Assembly (NCBI RefSeq): GCF_900142645.1 | Contig: NZ_FRBP01000006.1 | Location: 124,001-188,000, forward strand | DNA from: Eubacterium callanderi | Lineage (GTDB): Bacteria; Bacillota; Clostridia; Eubacteriales; Eubacteriaceae | Direction of reading: 5' to 3' | Length of the DNA: 64,000 nt | Shown: positions 7,938 through 16,943 of the stretch, one piece after another | Position numbering within the stretch: position 1 is the stretch's first letter | Layout: every line of letters starts with the position of its first letter | The notes under the pieces: generated by a model | The model's input: only the letters and a program-made list of their open reading frames with translations | Databases searched by the model: none | What the model was told of the DNA's origin: nothing | Position numbers and translations under genes: made by a program

Positions 7938-9808
7938 TTATTCCAATGAAAAAAGCAAAGCTCATTGCCCTGAAGGAAGATAAGGAAGCTCTTCTGCTTT
8001 CACTTCAGAGGTGCGGTGAGTTCATGGCTATTCCACCCGACGAAGAGACAGAACAAACCGCAAAAAATGAACAGATTGATTTAGACGTACAGCAGGCAGA
8101 TGCCATGCTGCGGTTTATGCAGCGTTATCAGAAAAAGAAAAGCTTTTTCAGCGACCGCCCGGTATATGGTTACGATGAGTTTATTAAGCGTAACGAAAAG
8201 GGCGAAGCTCTGGTTCAGGAAACCTCAGCGATCTCGGATAAGCTTTCAGCAGCACATTCTGAAATTATGACGTTGAAATCCGAGTGCTCCCAGCTGGAGC
8301 CATGGCTTTCGATGGATGTTCCCATCGAAGAGCTGAGACCAACGCAGTACACCAATTTTCATATTGGGTATCTGCCACCTCTCGTACATGAAGAAATCGT
8401 TGCCGCTGTGGCGGAACACAATGCTGAAATTCAGCTTTTTGGAAAAACAGCTGAAGGCCAGGCAGCTCTGATTGTCTCCTTCATGGAGGACGATGCCGCT
8501 CTTTCAGACAATATCAAGGTTCTTGGTTTTGTAGAGGCATCCCTCCCGAGAGTAACAGGAACCGCGTCTGAAATCAGCAAGAGCAATCAGGAAAAAATTG
8601 AGCTTCTGGAAAAGGATATTGAATCCTATGAAAAACAGATGGCTGAGCTGGCCGGGTCACAGCAGGAGCTTGAACTTCTGAGTGAACAGTATAAAGCCGA
8701 GCAGGAACGCCAGTCTGTAAAGTTCATGGAAACGGTTGAAACAGTTTGTGTGGAAGGCTGGGTAAGAAATGACCGGATGGAATCGGTTGAAAATGCCGTC
8801 AGCCAGGTAACAGACGTATATGATCTGGAATACAGCGACCCAGAGGAAGGCGAACAGCCCCCGACAGCACTGAAAAATAAAAAGTTCTGGAAGCCCTTTG
8901 AGTCAATTACAGATATGTACTCCCCGCCAAAGCCGGGAACCATCGATCCTACACCAGTGTCCGCACCGTGGTTTTGGGTAATTTTCGGGATGATGATGGG
9001 GGACTTTGGCTACGGAGCGCTCATGGCCATTATCTTTGGACTCATGAAAAAGATCATGAAACCAAAGGGACAGTTTGGTATGCTGGTTACACTTTTGTTT
9101 TATTCCAGCATCACAACCATGATTTTTGGGATACTTTTCGGCAGCTATTTTGGTGAAACCTTTCATCCCATTCTCTTCTCGCCGCTGGATAACCCGGTAG
9201 CGATGCTGATCTTTTCTCTGGTGATCGGGGTGCTCCATATCTTCTCGGGTATGGCCATCAAAATCGTAGAGCAGGTCCGCGCCGGCCATGTGCTGGACGC
9301 GATCTTTGATCAGGTCAGCTGGATGCTGCTGATTGCCGGCGCAGGTTTGATCTTTTTAGAACAGACCAGAACCGTGGGAATGGTCCTCGCCATTGTGGGC
9401 GCGGTCATTATCCTCTTTACAGCAGGCCGTGAAAAGAAAAATATTGTGGGCAAGGCATTCGGCGGTATTATGGGACTTTATGATGTCACCAGCTACCTGA
9501 GTGATATTCTGTCCTATGCCCGTATTCTTGCTTTAGGACTGGCCACCGGCGTTATCGCCATGGTTATGAATATTCTGGCCGGAATGGTGCAGATCAATGT
9601 GCTCGGGTTTATCTTATCCCTTGTGATCTACTTTATCGGCCATGCTTTCAATATCACAATGAGCCTCCTGTCCGCTTATGTGCACGACAGCCGTCTCCAG
9701 TATATTGAATTTTTTAATAAGTTTTACGATGGCGGTGGTTATAACTTCGAACCACTGGCAATTCAGACAAAATCAATAGATGTCATTGACAATTCTAAAG
9801 AAGTTTAG
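7934..9808 (+). CDS. ntpI: V/A-type ATP synthase membrane subunit I (a subunit)
   Basis: Stator subunit that carries ions across the membrane next to the c ring. Residues 1-330 are a soluble, partly coiled-coil arm and 335-605 hold about seven or eight membrane helices beginning PWFWVIFGMMMGDFGYGALMA. The essential arginine lies in LSYARILALGLATG (R530). 624 aa is normal for the family. The start overlaps the ntpF stop by four bases. Confidence 0.95.
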   Translation: MIIPMKKAKLIALKEDKEALLLSLQRCGEFMAIPPDEETEQTAKNEQIDLDVQQADAMLRFMQRYQKKKSFFSDRPVYGYDEFIKRNEKGEALVQETSAISDKLSAAHSEIMTLKSECSQLEPWLSMDVPIEELRPTQYTNFHIGYLPPLVHEEIVAAVAEHNAEIQLFGKTAEGQAALIVSFMEDDAALSDNIKVLGFVEASLPRVTGTASEISKSNQEKIELLEKDIESYEKQMAELAGSQQELELLSEQYKAEQERQSVKFMETVETVCVEGWVRNDRMESVENAVSQVTDVYDLEYSDPEEGEQPPTALKNKKFWKPFESITDMYSPPKPGTIDPTPVSAPWFWVIFGMMMGDFGYGALMAIIFGLMKKIMKPKGQFGMLVTLLFYSSITTMIFGILFGSYFGETFHPILFSPLDNPVAMLIFSLVIGVLHIFSGMAIKIVEQVRAGHVLDAIFDQVSWMLLIAGAGLIFLEQTRTVGMVLAIVGAVIILFTAGREKKNIVGKAFGGIMGLYDVTSYLSDILSYARILALGLATGVIAMVMNILAGMVQINVLGFILSLVIYFIGHAFNITMSLLSAYVHDSRLQYIEFFNKFYDGGGYNFEPLAIQTKSIDVIDNSKEV

Positions 9809-9821
9809 GAGGAATGAAATC

Positions 9822-10295
9822 ATGTCTTTAGGTTTAGCATTAGCTATTTTTGGTGCAGCAATCGCTGCCGGTTTAGCAGGTATTGGTTCTGCCAAGGGTG
9901 TTCAGATTAGTGGTGAAGCCGCAGCAGGCGTTGTTGCGGAACGTCCGGAAATGTTCGGTAAAATGCTTGTACTCCAGGCACTGCCAGGCACACAGGGGAT
10001 CTATGGCTTCCTGACAGCGGTTCTTATCATGGTTCAGATCGGTATTTTAGGGGGCACCCCTCTTGATTTAAGTTTATATCAGGGAATGTCTTTCCTGGCA
10101 GCCGGTTTCCCAATCGGCATCGTTGGCTTACTCTCCGGGATTGCCCAGGGGAAAGCCGCTGCAGCGTCTATTCATATGACCGCCAAGGATGAATCTGCTT
10201 TCGCAAAAGGGATCACCATTACCGCGATCGTAGAAACTTACGCGATCTTAGCCTTACTCGTATCCATCCTGTTAATCTACAGCATCCAGTTATAA
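9822..10295 (+). CDS. ntpK: V-type ATP synthase proteolipid c subunit, Na+-binding
   Basis: Rotor-ring subunit of 157 aa made of two fused helical hairpins (four membrane helices), the V-type arrangement. Ligands of the Na+ site known from E. hirae NtpK are all conserved: L54, T57 and Q58 in LPGTQGIYG, Q109 in SGIAQGK and E138 in VETYAIL. Only the second hairpin has the carboxylate, so each 16-kDa subunit carries one ion site. The ATG at 9822 follows AGGAGG and is preferred to an upstream in-frame ATG inside ntpI. Confidence 0.96.
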   Translation: MSLGLALAIFGAAIAAGLAGIGSAKGVQISGEAAAGVVAERPEMFGKMLVLQALPGTQGIYGFLTAVLIMVQIGILGGTPLDLSLYQGMSFLAAGFPIGIVGLLSGIAQGKAAAASIHMTAKDESAFAKGITITAIVETYAILALLVSILLIYSIQL

Positions 10296-10330
10296 AAACT
10301 GCAAAACACGTGAAAGTGAGGTGACAGCGT

Positions 10331-10936
10331 GTGAGTGCCGATAAAATTATTGAAAAAATCCTGGAAAAGGCCAATGAAGATGTGGCTTTGATCGAACAGG
10401 AAACGGCAGAAAAGGTTCAGTCCTCTGTGGCCGCCATTGAGCGCCGTACAGAGCTGACATTGAACGCGCTAAAAAATAAAGAAAAGGCCGATGTGGAGGA
10501 AGTCCACCGCAGAAGCCAGCTGATGACCCGTTTAGATTCCAGAAAAAACATTCTGGCCGTCAAACGTAAGGTTATCGATGAAGTTTTTGACAAAGCAAGA
10601 ACAGCTCTCGACACTCTTGACGAAAGCCGCTACGAAGCGCTCGTGACAAAGATTGTCGTGAATGGCTCTGAAACCGGAACCGAAAAACTGCAAGTCCCTG
10701 AAAAGGATATGAAGCGGTACAGTGACGGTCTGCTGAACAAGCTGAACGCCGCCCTTAAGGAAGCCGGAAAAATTGGAGAGCTGACCCTTGACGAAACACC
10801 GGCATCTTTTAATTCCGGCGTTATGCTCATCGGTGAAATGAGCGATGTCAATGGCTCCTTCGATGTTCTCATCGATGACGCCCGCGAAAAATATGAGCGA
10901 GAGGTTGCAGAAATGCTTTTTGAAGTGGAGGTGTAG
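10331..10936 (+). CDS. ntpE: V/A-type ATP synthase peripheral-stalk subunit E
   Basis: Stator subunit that joins the catalytic head to the membrane part with the G/H subunit. The first 100 residues are a charged helix (KIIEKILEKANEDVALIEQETAEK) and the C-terminal half is globular and ends FDVLIDDAREKYEREVAEMLF, as in the family. 201 aa. Start codon is GTG, with GAGGTGA at 10318-10324. Confidence 0.93.
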   Translation: MSADKIIEKILEKANEDVALIEQETAEKVQSSVAAIERRTELTLNALKNKEKADVEEVHRRSQLMTRLDSRKNILAVKRKVIDEVFDKARTALDTLDESRYEALVTKIVVNGSETGTEKLQVPEKDMKRYSDGLLNKLNAALKEAGKIGELTLDETPASFNSGVMLIGEMSDVNGSFDVLIDDAREKYEREVAEMLFEVEV

Positions 10937-10939
10937 GCC

Positions 10940-11911
10940 ATGTCTGAAACCAGTTATCCCTATGCAATAGGGCGTATCAAGGTGCAGGAAGCAGGCCTTA
11001 TCGACCGGACACGCTGGAACCGCCTCTGGGAGGCCGATGAAACCGAAGCGCTCAAGCTCCTGGATGAAATCGGCTATGGCGCAGAAGCCAAGGACCACAG
11101 CCAGCTCGATAACCTGATTGACGCAGAGCTGACCAAAACCCGGAACCTCATCAATGAGATCACCCCGGATAAGACGGTAACTGATCTTCTGCTTATCCCA
11201 ACAGATGTCCATAACATCAAAGCCATATTAAAAGGACAGCTGCAGCGGGTCGAAGTCGAAAACCTTCTGCTTGAAGGCGGCGGCATTCCGCTGGATATTC
11301 TTCAGAAAGCCCTGGAGCACGGTGATTACAGTCTTTTGCCGGAATGCTTCAGAGAGCCATTGAAGCGTCTTGAGGATGTCACCGACCCCAGAGTCATCAG
11401 TGTGACCATTGATAACGCGGCTTATGCACAGATTTTAGAAACCTTATCACAGCAGAAGCATTCAAGCGAGCTGCTGAAAAAATATTACAAAGCAAAAATT
11501 GATTTTACCAATATTCTGACAGTACTCAGAGCCAATATTCTGGACTGGGGGACCTTCAAGGTAAAACCTCTGTTGATACCAGGCGGTGAAATCGAAGAAA
11601 AGGCACTGCTTGACGCAACGGATATTCCGAATGAACAGCTGGCAAAACAGCTGGGACACGGAGAACACAGCATTCTGATCAAGTCTGTTCTTGAACGCTA
11701 TGCACAGGACGGAAATTTGTCAGAAGTCGAACAGAAGTTTGAAGATGCGGCTTTCAACATGATTCACGAACGAAGGAGTGATTCCTTCAGCATCGGCCCC
11801 ATCGCAAACTACCTGTTCCAACGTCAGGTTGAAGGAAAGGCCCTTCGGGTCATGTTTGCGGGTAAACGCTCCGGTATTAAAATACCGCTCGCGGAACTCG
11901 GCGTTATTTAG
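10940..11911 (+). CDS. ntpC: V/A-type ATP synthase central-stalk subunit C (d-like)
   Basis: 323-aa soluble helical protein that seats the central stalk on the c ring. It starts with the family pattern YPYAIGRIKVQEAGLIDRTRWNRL and has three repeated helical lobes, with LLLIPTDVHNIKAILKG typical of the V-ATPase C/AC39 family. Three bases after ntpE. Confidence 0.93.
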   Translation: MSETSYPYAIGRIKVQEAGLIDRTRWNRLWEADETEALKLLDEIGYGAEAKDHSQLDNLIDAELTKTRNLINEITPDKTVTDLLLIPTDVHNIKAILKGQLQRVEVENLLLEGGGIPLDILQKALEHGDYSLLPECFREPLKRLEDVTDPRVISVTIDNAAYAQILETLSQQKHSSELLKKYYKAKIDFTNILTVLRANILDWGTFKVKPLLIPGGEIEEKALLDATDIPNEQLAKQLGHGEHSILIKSVLERYAQDGNLSEVEQKFEDAAFNMIHERRSDSFSIGPIANYLFQRQVEGKALRVMFAGKRSGIKIPLAELGVI

Positions 11912-11920
11912 GAGGAAATC

Positions 11921-12238
11921 ATGAGTGAGCAAGCTAAATTAGCCGTTATCGGCGATCAGGATTCCATCATGGTTTTCCAGGCGCTCGGAGTTCGCACCGT
12001 TTATGCCAATGCAGCGAAGGATATCGAAAAAGCCATCCACGCGCTGGCCAAAGAAGAAACAGCTGTCATTTACATTACCGAACAGGCCGCCGCCCTGGTG
12101 CCGGAAGCCATTGAAAAGTATAAAACAGAGCCCTTTCCAGCCATCATCCCAATTCCAAACCGTTTTGGAACCAACGGATTAGGCATGAAGGGGATTCAGG
12201 ATAACATTGAAAAAGCCATTGGCGCAGATATTTTATAA
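11921..12238 (+). CDS. ntpG: V/A-type ATP synthase subunit F
   Basis: 105-aa Rossmann-like central-stalk subunit. KLAVIGDQDSIMVFQALGVRTVYA at the start and FPAIIPIPNRFGTNGLGMKGIQDNIEKAIGADIL at the end are characteristic of AtpF/NtpG, whose C-terminal helix binds subunit D. AGGAGG lies just before its ATG. Confidence 0.93.
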   Translation: MSEQAKLAVIGDQDSIMVFQALGVRTVYANAAKDIEKAIHALAKEETAVIYITEQAAALVPEAIEKYKTEPFPAIIPIPNRFGTNGLGMKGIQDNIEKAIGADIL

Positions 12239-12263
12239 ACTATAGAAAGGGGTGGATAGAACG

Positions 12264-14069
12264 ATGATTCAGCCCAATGAACAATCAACCATGAAGCAAG
12301 TAGGGACAATTGTCAAGGTTGCCGGTCCGCTGATTGTAGCAACCGGCCTGGCCGATGTTCAGATGTTTGACGTTGTCCGAGTCAGTGAAAAACGACTCAT
12401 TGGTGAAGTAATTGAATTAAGAGGTGACAGAGCCTCTATCCAGGTATATGAAGAAACCGCCGGCCTAGGCCCAGGCGAACCCGTATATGTGACAGGTGAA
12501 CCCCTGTCCGTTGATTTGGCCCCTGGCCTGATTGAAAGTATTTTTGACGGTATCCAGAGACCGCTGACCACCATTTACAACGAATCCGGAGACCGTATCA
12601 GCAGAGGGATTGATGTTCCCAAGCTTGACCGCGAAAAGAAATGGCCCTTTGTACCGGCCTGCCAGAAAGGCGATGTGCTAAAACCCGGCGATGTGATCGG
12701 TACTGTACAGGAAACACCGGCAGTGCTTCAGAAAATCATGATGCCGCCAAAACTGGAAGGAACCGTTGATTGGGTTTTCGACGGTGAAGCCAATATTGTC
12801 GAACCCATTGCCAGAATTAAGAAAAAGGACGGAGAGATCGTGGAAGTGCCCATGCTCAGAAGCTGGCCAGTGCGACGCGGCCGTCCCTATACAGAAAAAA
12901 TCGCACCCGATGAACCCATGGTCACCGGCCAACGCGTCATTGACACGCTGTTCCCGATCGCCAAGGGCGGTATCGCCGCTATTCCAGGACCGTTCGGTTC
13001 CGGTAAAACCGTTGTACAGCATCAGCTGGCAAAATGGGCCGATGCCGACATCATTGTCTACATTGGCTGTGGCGAACGTGGTAATGAAATGACCGATGTT
13101 CTGATGGAATTCCCGGAACTGCATGACCCGCGTACCGGCCTGTCCCTGATGAAGCGTACCGTTCTTATCGCAAATACCTCAGATATGCCCGTAGCCGCCC
13201 GTGAAGCATCCATCTATACCGGTATCACAATCGCGGAATACTTCCGTGATATGGGCTATAAAGTGGCAATTATGGCCGACTCCACATCACGCTGGGCCGA
13301 GGCGCTGCGTGAAATGTCCGGCCGTCTTGAAGAAATGCCTGGTGAAGAAGGCTACCCAGCCTATCTTTCCTCCAGATTGGCAGAATTCTACGAACGTGCA
13401 GGCTTTGTCAAATGCCTTGGCTCAGAAGATCGTTATGGCGCTATTTCCGCCATAGGGGCCGTATCACCTCCGGGTGGTGACATCTCCGAACCCGTATCCC
13501 AGGCAACCCTGCGTATCGTTAAGGTATTCTGGAGCCTGAACGCCAACCTGGCGTACAAACGTCACTTCCCAGCCATTGACTGGCTGCAGAGCTACTCGCT
13601 GTACAGTGACAAAATGAATGTTTATTTTGACAAATCAGTTGAGACCGACTGGTCTGTTCATGTTCGCCAGACCATGCAGATCCTCCAGGAAGAAGCTGAG
13701 CTGGATGAAATTGTCCGTCTCGTCGGGGTAGACGCCCTGGGCTTTAAGGACCGCCTGACACTGGAGTGCGCTCAGTCGATCCGTGAGGATTACCTGCACC
13801 AGTCTGCTTTTGACGATATTGATACCTATTCTTCTCTTGAAAAACAATACGCCATGCTGAGCATGATTCTGGCCTGGTACGAAAAAGGCGTTGCCGCCCT
13901 TGAATTGAACGTGCCCTTTGCTAAAATCATCACCATGGATATCCGGGAAAAAATTGCCCGTATGAAATACGTACCGGAAGACCAGAAAGAAGAACGCTTC
14001 CCGGCCATTGCCGCCGAAATGGAAGCTGAGTTCTTAGCACTGATGGAAGGAAGTGGTGACGATGAATAA
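12264..14069 (+). CDS. ntpA: V/A-type ATP synthase catalytic subunit A
   Basis: Catalytic subunit that makes or hydrolyses ATP. Walker A is GPFGSGKT (residues 242-249), followed by the 'GERGNE' loop and [27 protein letters not shown]. The extra non-homologous insert of A-type catalytic subunits is present around residues 110-200. ATG at 12264 is chosen (AGGGGTGG at 12248-12255); a GTG four codons upstream overlaps that ribosome site. 601 aa. It overlaps ntpB by eight bases. Confidence 0.96.
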   Translation: MIQPNEQSTMKQVGTIVKVAGPLIVATGLADVQMFDVVRVSEKRLIGEVIELRGDRASIQVYEETAGLGPGEPVYVTGEPLSVDLAPGLIESIFDGIQRPLTTIYNESGDRISRGIDVPKLDREKKWPFVPACQKGDVLKPGDVIGTVQETPAVLQKIMMPPKLEGTVDWVFDGEANIVEPIARIKKKDGEIVEVPMLRSWPVRRGRPYTEKIAPDEPMVTGQRVIDTLFPIAKGGIAAIPGPFGSGKTVVQHQLAKWADADIIVYIGCGERGNEMTDVLMEFPELHDPRTGLSLMKRTVLIANTSDMPVAAREASIYTGITIAEYFRDMGYKVAIMADSTSRWAEALREMSGRLEEMPGEEGYPAYLSSRLAEFYERAGFVKCLGSEDRYGAISAIGAVSPPGGDISEPVSQATLRIVKVFWSLNANLAYKRHFPAIDWLQSYSLYSDKMNVYFDKSVETDWSVHVRQTMQILQEEAELDEIVRLVGVDALGFKDRLTLECAQSIREDYLHQSAFDDIDTYSSLEKQYAMLSMILAWYEKGVAALELNVPFAKIITMDIREKIARMKYVPEDQKEERFPAIAAEMEAEFLALMEGSGDDE

Positions 14070-15471
14070 AGAGTACAAAACCATTAGTGAAGTCGTCGGC
14101 CCATTGATGCTGGTCGACCATGTAGAAGGTGTAAAATACGACGAGCTGGTCGAAATCGAGCAGGCCGACGGTGAAAAACGTCTTGGTAAAGTTCTCGAGG
14201 TCAATGGCGATAAAGCCATGGTACAGCTCTATGAAAGCTCCCAGGGCCTGCGAATCTCAAACTCCAAAGTACGTTTCCAGGGCCACGGCATCGAGCTCGG
14301 CGTGAGCAAGGATATGCTCGGCCGTGTATTTGACGGTATGGGACGCCCAACCGACGGCGGCCCGGAAATTATTCCGGAAAAGAAACTGGACATCAACGGT
14401 TCACCGATGAACCCAGTTGCCCGCGATTACCCTGCTGAATTTATTCAGACAGGCGTTTCTGCCATCGATGGTCTGAACACTCTGGTTCGTGGACAAAAAC
14501 TGCCGGTATTCTCCGGCTCTGGTCTGCCGCACGCGCAGCTGGCGGCACAGATTGCCCGCCAGGCCCGCGTTCTCGACAACGACGAAGGTTTTGCCGTTGT
14601 CTTTGCCGCCATCGGGATCACCTTTGAAGAAGCAGACTTCTTCGTCAAGGATTTCCGCCGTACAGGCGCTATCGAACGTGCAGTGCTGTTTATGAACTAC
14701 GCCAACGACCCGGCTGTCGAACGTATTTCCACACCACGTATGGCAATCACCTGTGCCGAGTATCTGGCCTATGAGCTGGATATGCAGGTGCTGGTCATCC
14801 TGACCGATATCACCAACTACGCCGAGGCACTGCGTGAAGTCTCCGCAGCCCGAAAGGAAGTCCCAGGCCGCCGTGGCTATCCTGGCTACCTGTATACCGA
14901 CCTCGCGACCCTGTATGAACGTGCCGGCCGTATGCGAGGTAAAAAAGGCTCCATCACCCAGATTCCAATCCTCTCCATGCCTGAAGATGATAAAACTCAC
15001 CCAATTCCCGACTTAACCGGGTATATCACCGAAGGCCAGATTATCTTATCCAGAGATCTGTACAGAAGAGGGATTGAGCCTCCGATCGATGTATTGCCAT
15101 CGCTCAGCCGTCTTAAAGATAAGGGAATCGGGGAAGGCAAGACCCGTAAAGATCACGCTGATACCATGAACCAGCTGTTCTCAGCCTATGCCCGTGGGAA
15201 GGACGCCAAGGAACTGGCTGTTATCCTGGGGGACGCAGCGCTGTCTGATGTCGATAAAATCTACGCGCGCTTTGCAACAGAATTTGAGGAACGCTATGTA
15301 TCCCAGGGCTTTGAGACCAACCGGACCATCGAAGAAACCCTGACCATTGGCTGGGAGCTTTTATCCATCCTGCCGCGTACAGAGCTCAAACGTATTAAGG
15401 ACGAATATATTGATGAATACATTCCCTCTCCGCTAAGTGAAGACGATGATATCATAGACGAGGAGGAATAA
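14062..15471 (+). CDS. ntpB: V/A-type ATP synthase regulatory subunit B
   Basis: Non-catalytic partner of subunit A in the hexameric head. The P-loop position reads [14 protein letters not shown] and lacks the GKT of A subunits, as expected. [40 protein letters not shown] is a family signature. 469 aa counting from the ATG at 14062, which lies inside the end of ntpA; a GTG three codons earlier is a less likely start. Stop is three bases before ntpD. Confidence 0.96.
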   Translation: MNKEYKTISEVVGPLMLVDHVEGVKYDELVEIEQADGEKRLGKVLEVNGDKAMVQLYESSQGLRISNSKVRFQGHGIELGVSKDMLGRVFDGMGRPTDGGPEIIPEKKLDINGSPMNPVARDYPAEFIQTGVSAIDGLNTLVRGQKLPVFSGSGLPHAQLAAQIARQARVLDNDEGFAVVFAAIGITFEEADFFVKDFRRTGAIERAVLFMNYANDPAVERISTPRMAITCAEYLAYELDMQVLVILTDITNYAEALREVSAARKEVPGRRGYPGYLYTDLATLYERAGRMRGKKGSITQIPILSMPEDDKTHPIPDLTGYITEGQIILSRDLYRRGIEPPIDVLPSLSRLKDKGIGEGKTRKDHADTMNQLFSAYARGKDAKELAVILGDAALSDVDKIYARFATEFEERYVSQGFETNRTIEETLTIGWELLSILPRTELKRIKDEYIDEYIPSPLSEDDDIIDEEE

Positions 15472-15474
15472 GCC

Positions 15475-16110
15475 ATGGCTATTCGTGTAAATCCTACCCG
15501 GATGGAGCTGACCCGTCTCAAGAAAAGGCTTAAGACAGCCACAAGAGGCCATAAGCTCTTAAAGGATAAACGGGACGAAATGGTAAGGCGTTTTATGGGA
15601 TATATCCGCAGAAATAAAGAACTCCGGGAAGAAATTGAAGAGCAGCTGGGTGCTGCCATGGGACGTTTTGCCATTGCCGGCGCCAGAATGGGCGAGGCAG
15701 CGGTAACCGAGGCGCTTTTGTGTCCGGCCCGTGAAGCGACCATAGAGCTTGGAAAACAAAACATCATGAATGTCGATGTGCCGACCATCAAGTACACAGC
15801 CATTGAAGGCGGTACAGATCTGCCGTACGGCTTTGCCTTTACATCAGGCGAGCTGGACGGCGCGGTACTGGACATGGCAGCTCTTTTACCGCTGCTCATC
15901 GAGCTGGCAGAGGTTGAAAAAACCTGTAACATGCTGGCTGATGAAATTGAAAAGACAAGACGCCGTGTCAACGCACTGGAACACGTCATGATTCCGGAAA
16001 TGCTGGAAACCATCAAGTACATTACCATGAAGCTGGAAGATAACGAGCGTGGAAACATTACCCGTTTGATGAAGGTTAAGGAAATGATGGTATCGGAAAA
16101 TCAAAATTAA
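15475..16110 (+). CDS. ntpD: V/A-type ATP synthase central-stalk subunit D
   Basis: 211-aa rotor shaft protein, two long antiparallel helices at the ends (MAIRVNPTRMELTRLKKRLKTATRGHKLLKDKRDEM; RRVNALEHVMIPEMLETIKYI), the standard subunit D pattern. Last gene of the operon, with GAGGAGG upstream. Confidence 0.95.
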   Translation: MAIRVNPTRMELTRLKKRLKTATRGHKLLKDKRDEMVRRFMGYIRRNKELREEIEEQLGAAMGRFAIAGARMGEAAVTEALLCPAREATIELGKQNIMNVDVPTIKYTAIEGGTDLPYGFAFTSGELDGAVLDMAALLPLLIELAEVEKTCNMLADEIEKTRRRVNALEHVMIPEMLETIKYITMKLEDNERGNITRLMKVKEMMVSENQN

Positions 16111-16140
16111 TACGTTTCGTAATTAATTTTAGAAAATATA

Positions 16141-16184
16141 AAAATAGTCATTGCGCAACGATACGCAATGACTATTTTTTTTAT
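16141..16184 (+). terminator. ATP synthase operon terminator
   Basis: AAAATAGTCATTGCG (16141-16155), 8-base loop, exact complement (16164-16178), then T-run. It lies 30 bases after ntpD. Confidence 0.9.
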
Positions 16185-16200
16185 TTTACAGATTTGGTAA

Positions 16201-16224
16201 GCACAGCACAATTTTGCGCTGTGC
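16201..16224. repeat. Palindromic hairpin, copy 1 of a small family
   Basis: GCACAGC, loop ACAATTTTGC, GCTGTGC. Its loop occurs in the reverse direction at 29221-29244 and in the same direction at 19799-19822, with different but still complementary stems. The rest of the 16185-16434 gap holds only the promoter described next. Confidence 0.55.
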
Positions 16225-16280
16225 CCTTTAAAAAACAAAAACATAAAATGCAAAATTAACACAATTCTGGTAGAAATCGC

Positions 16281-16310
16281 TTTACAAACAACAAATAATT
16301 AGTGTATAAT
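16281..16310 (+). promoter_or_regulatory. Promoter of the 55-aa zinc-ribbon gene
   Basis: TTTACA (16281-16286), 18-bp spacer, TATAAT (16305-16310). The untranslated leader would be close to 118 nt, long for so short a gene. Confidence 0.65.
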
Positions 16311-16434
16311 AAACCCATAGTATAGTAATGATTACATTGATTTCAAATGGTTACCATGTCCTGAAACATCTACTCCATTTAAAAACTGAATCAGACCCTG
16401 TACAAGAAATTTTAAATGGAGGTAACTAGACACA

Positions 16435-16602
16435 ATGGAAGATAAAACTTTAGTTTGTCAGGATTGTGGTGCTGAATTTGTATTCACTGTTGGTGAACAG
16501 GAATTTTACAAAGAAAAAGGCTTCGATAACGAACCTAAAAGATGTAAAGAATGCAGATCTAAAAGAAAACAGTCTACCAGAAGACCAAGAAACGAGTTCT
16601 AG
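16435..16602 (+). CDS. 55-aa zinc-ribbon protein
   Basis: Starts MEDKTLVCQDCGAEF and ends RRPRNEF. Two CxxC pairs (C8/C11 and C37/C40) should bind one zinc, and the C-terminus is strongly basic (KRCKECRSKRKQSTRRPR). This matches the widespread small 'probable zinc-ribbon domain' proteins of Firmicutes, whose role is unknown; nucleic-acid binding is a reasonable guess. TGGAGG at 16417-16422 lies 12 bases before the ATG. It has its own promoter and terminator. Confidence 0.88.
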   Translation: MEDKTLVCQDCGAEFVFTVGEQEFYKEKGFDNEPKRCKECRSKRKQSTRRPRNEF

Positions 16603-16622
16603 GACTGTCCCAAATGGAATTT

Positions 16623-16647
16623 AAAGATCCCTCCGGGGATCTTTTTT
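16623..16647 (+). terminator. Terminator after the zinc-ribbon gene
   Basis: AAAGATCCC, loop TCCG, GGGATCTTT, then T-run (16623-16647). Confidence 0.85.
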
Positions 16648-16681
16648 AATGAAAAATATCATTAAGGATGACATACTGTTT

Positions 16682-16930
16682 ATGGACAAACACTACGTGT
16701 ATATATTAAAATGTAAAGATAGCAGCCTGTATACAGGTTGGACAACCGACATCGAAAAGCGCCTGAAAGCCCACAACAGCGGCAAAGGTGCCAAGTATAC
16801 TAAAAGCCGCAAACCGGTTGAGCTGGTATACAAAGAGGAATTTGACAATAAAAGCGACGCGCTGCGGCGTGAAGCCGCGATCAAAAGCCTCACCCGTAAG
16901 CAAAAGCTGGCGCTCATTAATAAACATTAG
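16682..16930 (+). CDS. GIY-YIG domain protein (UPF0213 type)
   Basis: 82-aa single-domain protein beginning MDKHYVYILKCKDSSLYTGWTTDIEKRLKAHNSGKGAKYTKSR. The GIY-YIG pair reads YVYILKC and YTGWT, with the catalytic Arg (KRL) and the Glu near KEEF. The family is related to the UvrC and homing nuclease domain; its cellular role is unclear. The ATG at 16682 is chosen for alignment with the family; one at 16649 is also in frame but its upstream bases lie in the preceding terminator. Confidence 0.85.
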   Translation: MDKHYVYILKCKDSSLYTGWTTDIEKRLKAHNSGKGAKYTKSRKPVELVYKEEFDNKSDALRREAAIKSLTRKQKLALINKH

Positions 16931-16943
16931 AGAGGTACGTAGA

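Noticed and set aside
10532-11212. 226-codon minus-strand reading frame across ntpE and ntpC
   Set aside because: Shadow of two conserved ATP synthase genes; composition is that of a reverse frame and no family pattern is seen.
14401-15000. 199-codon minus-strand reading frame inside ntpB
   Set aside because: Antisense to a strongly conserved gene; long only because of codon use in ntpB.
15294-16058. 254-codon minus-strand frame over ntpB/ntpD, rich in serine
   Set aside because: Serine-rich low-complexity translation typical of a reverse frame; no start signals.
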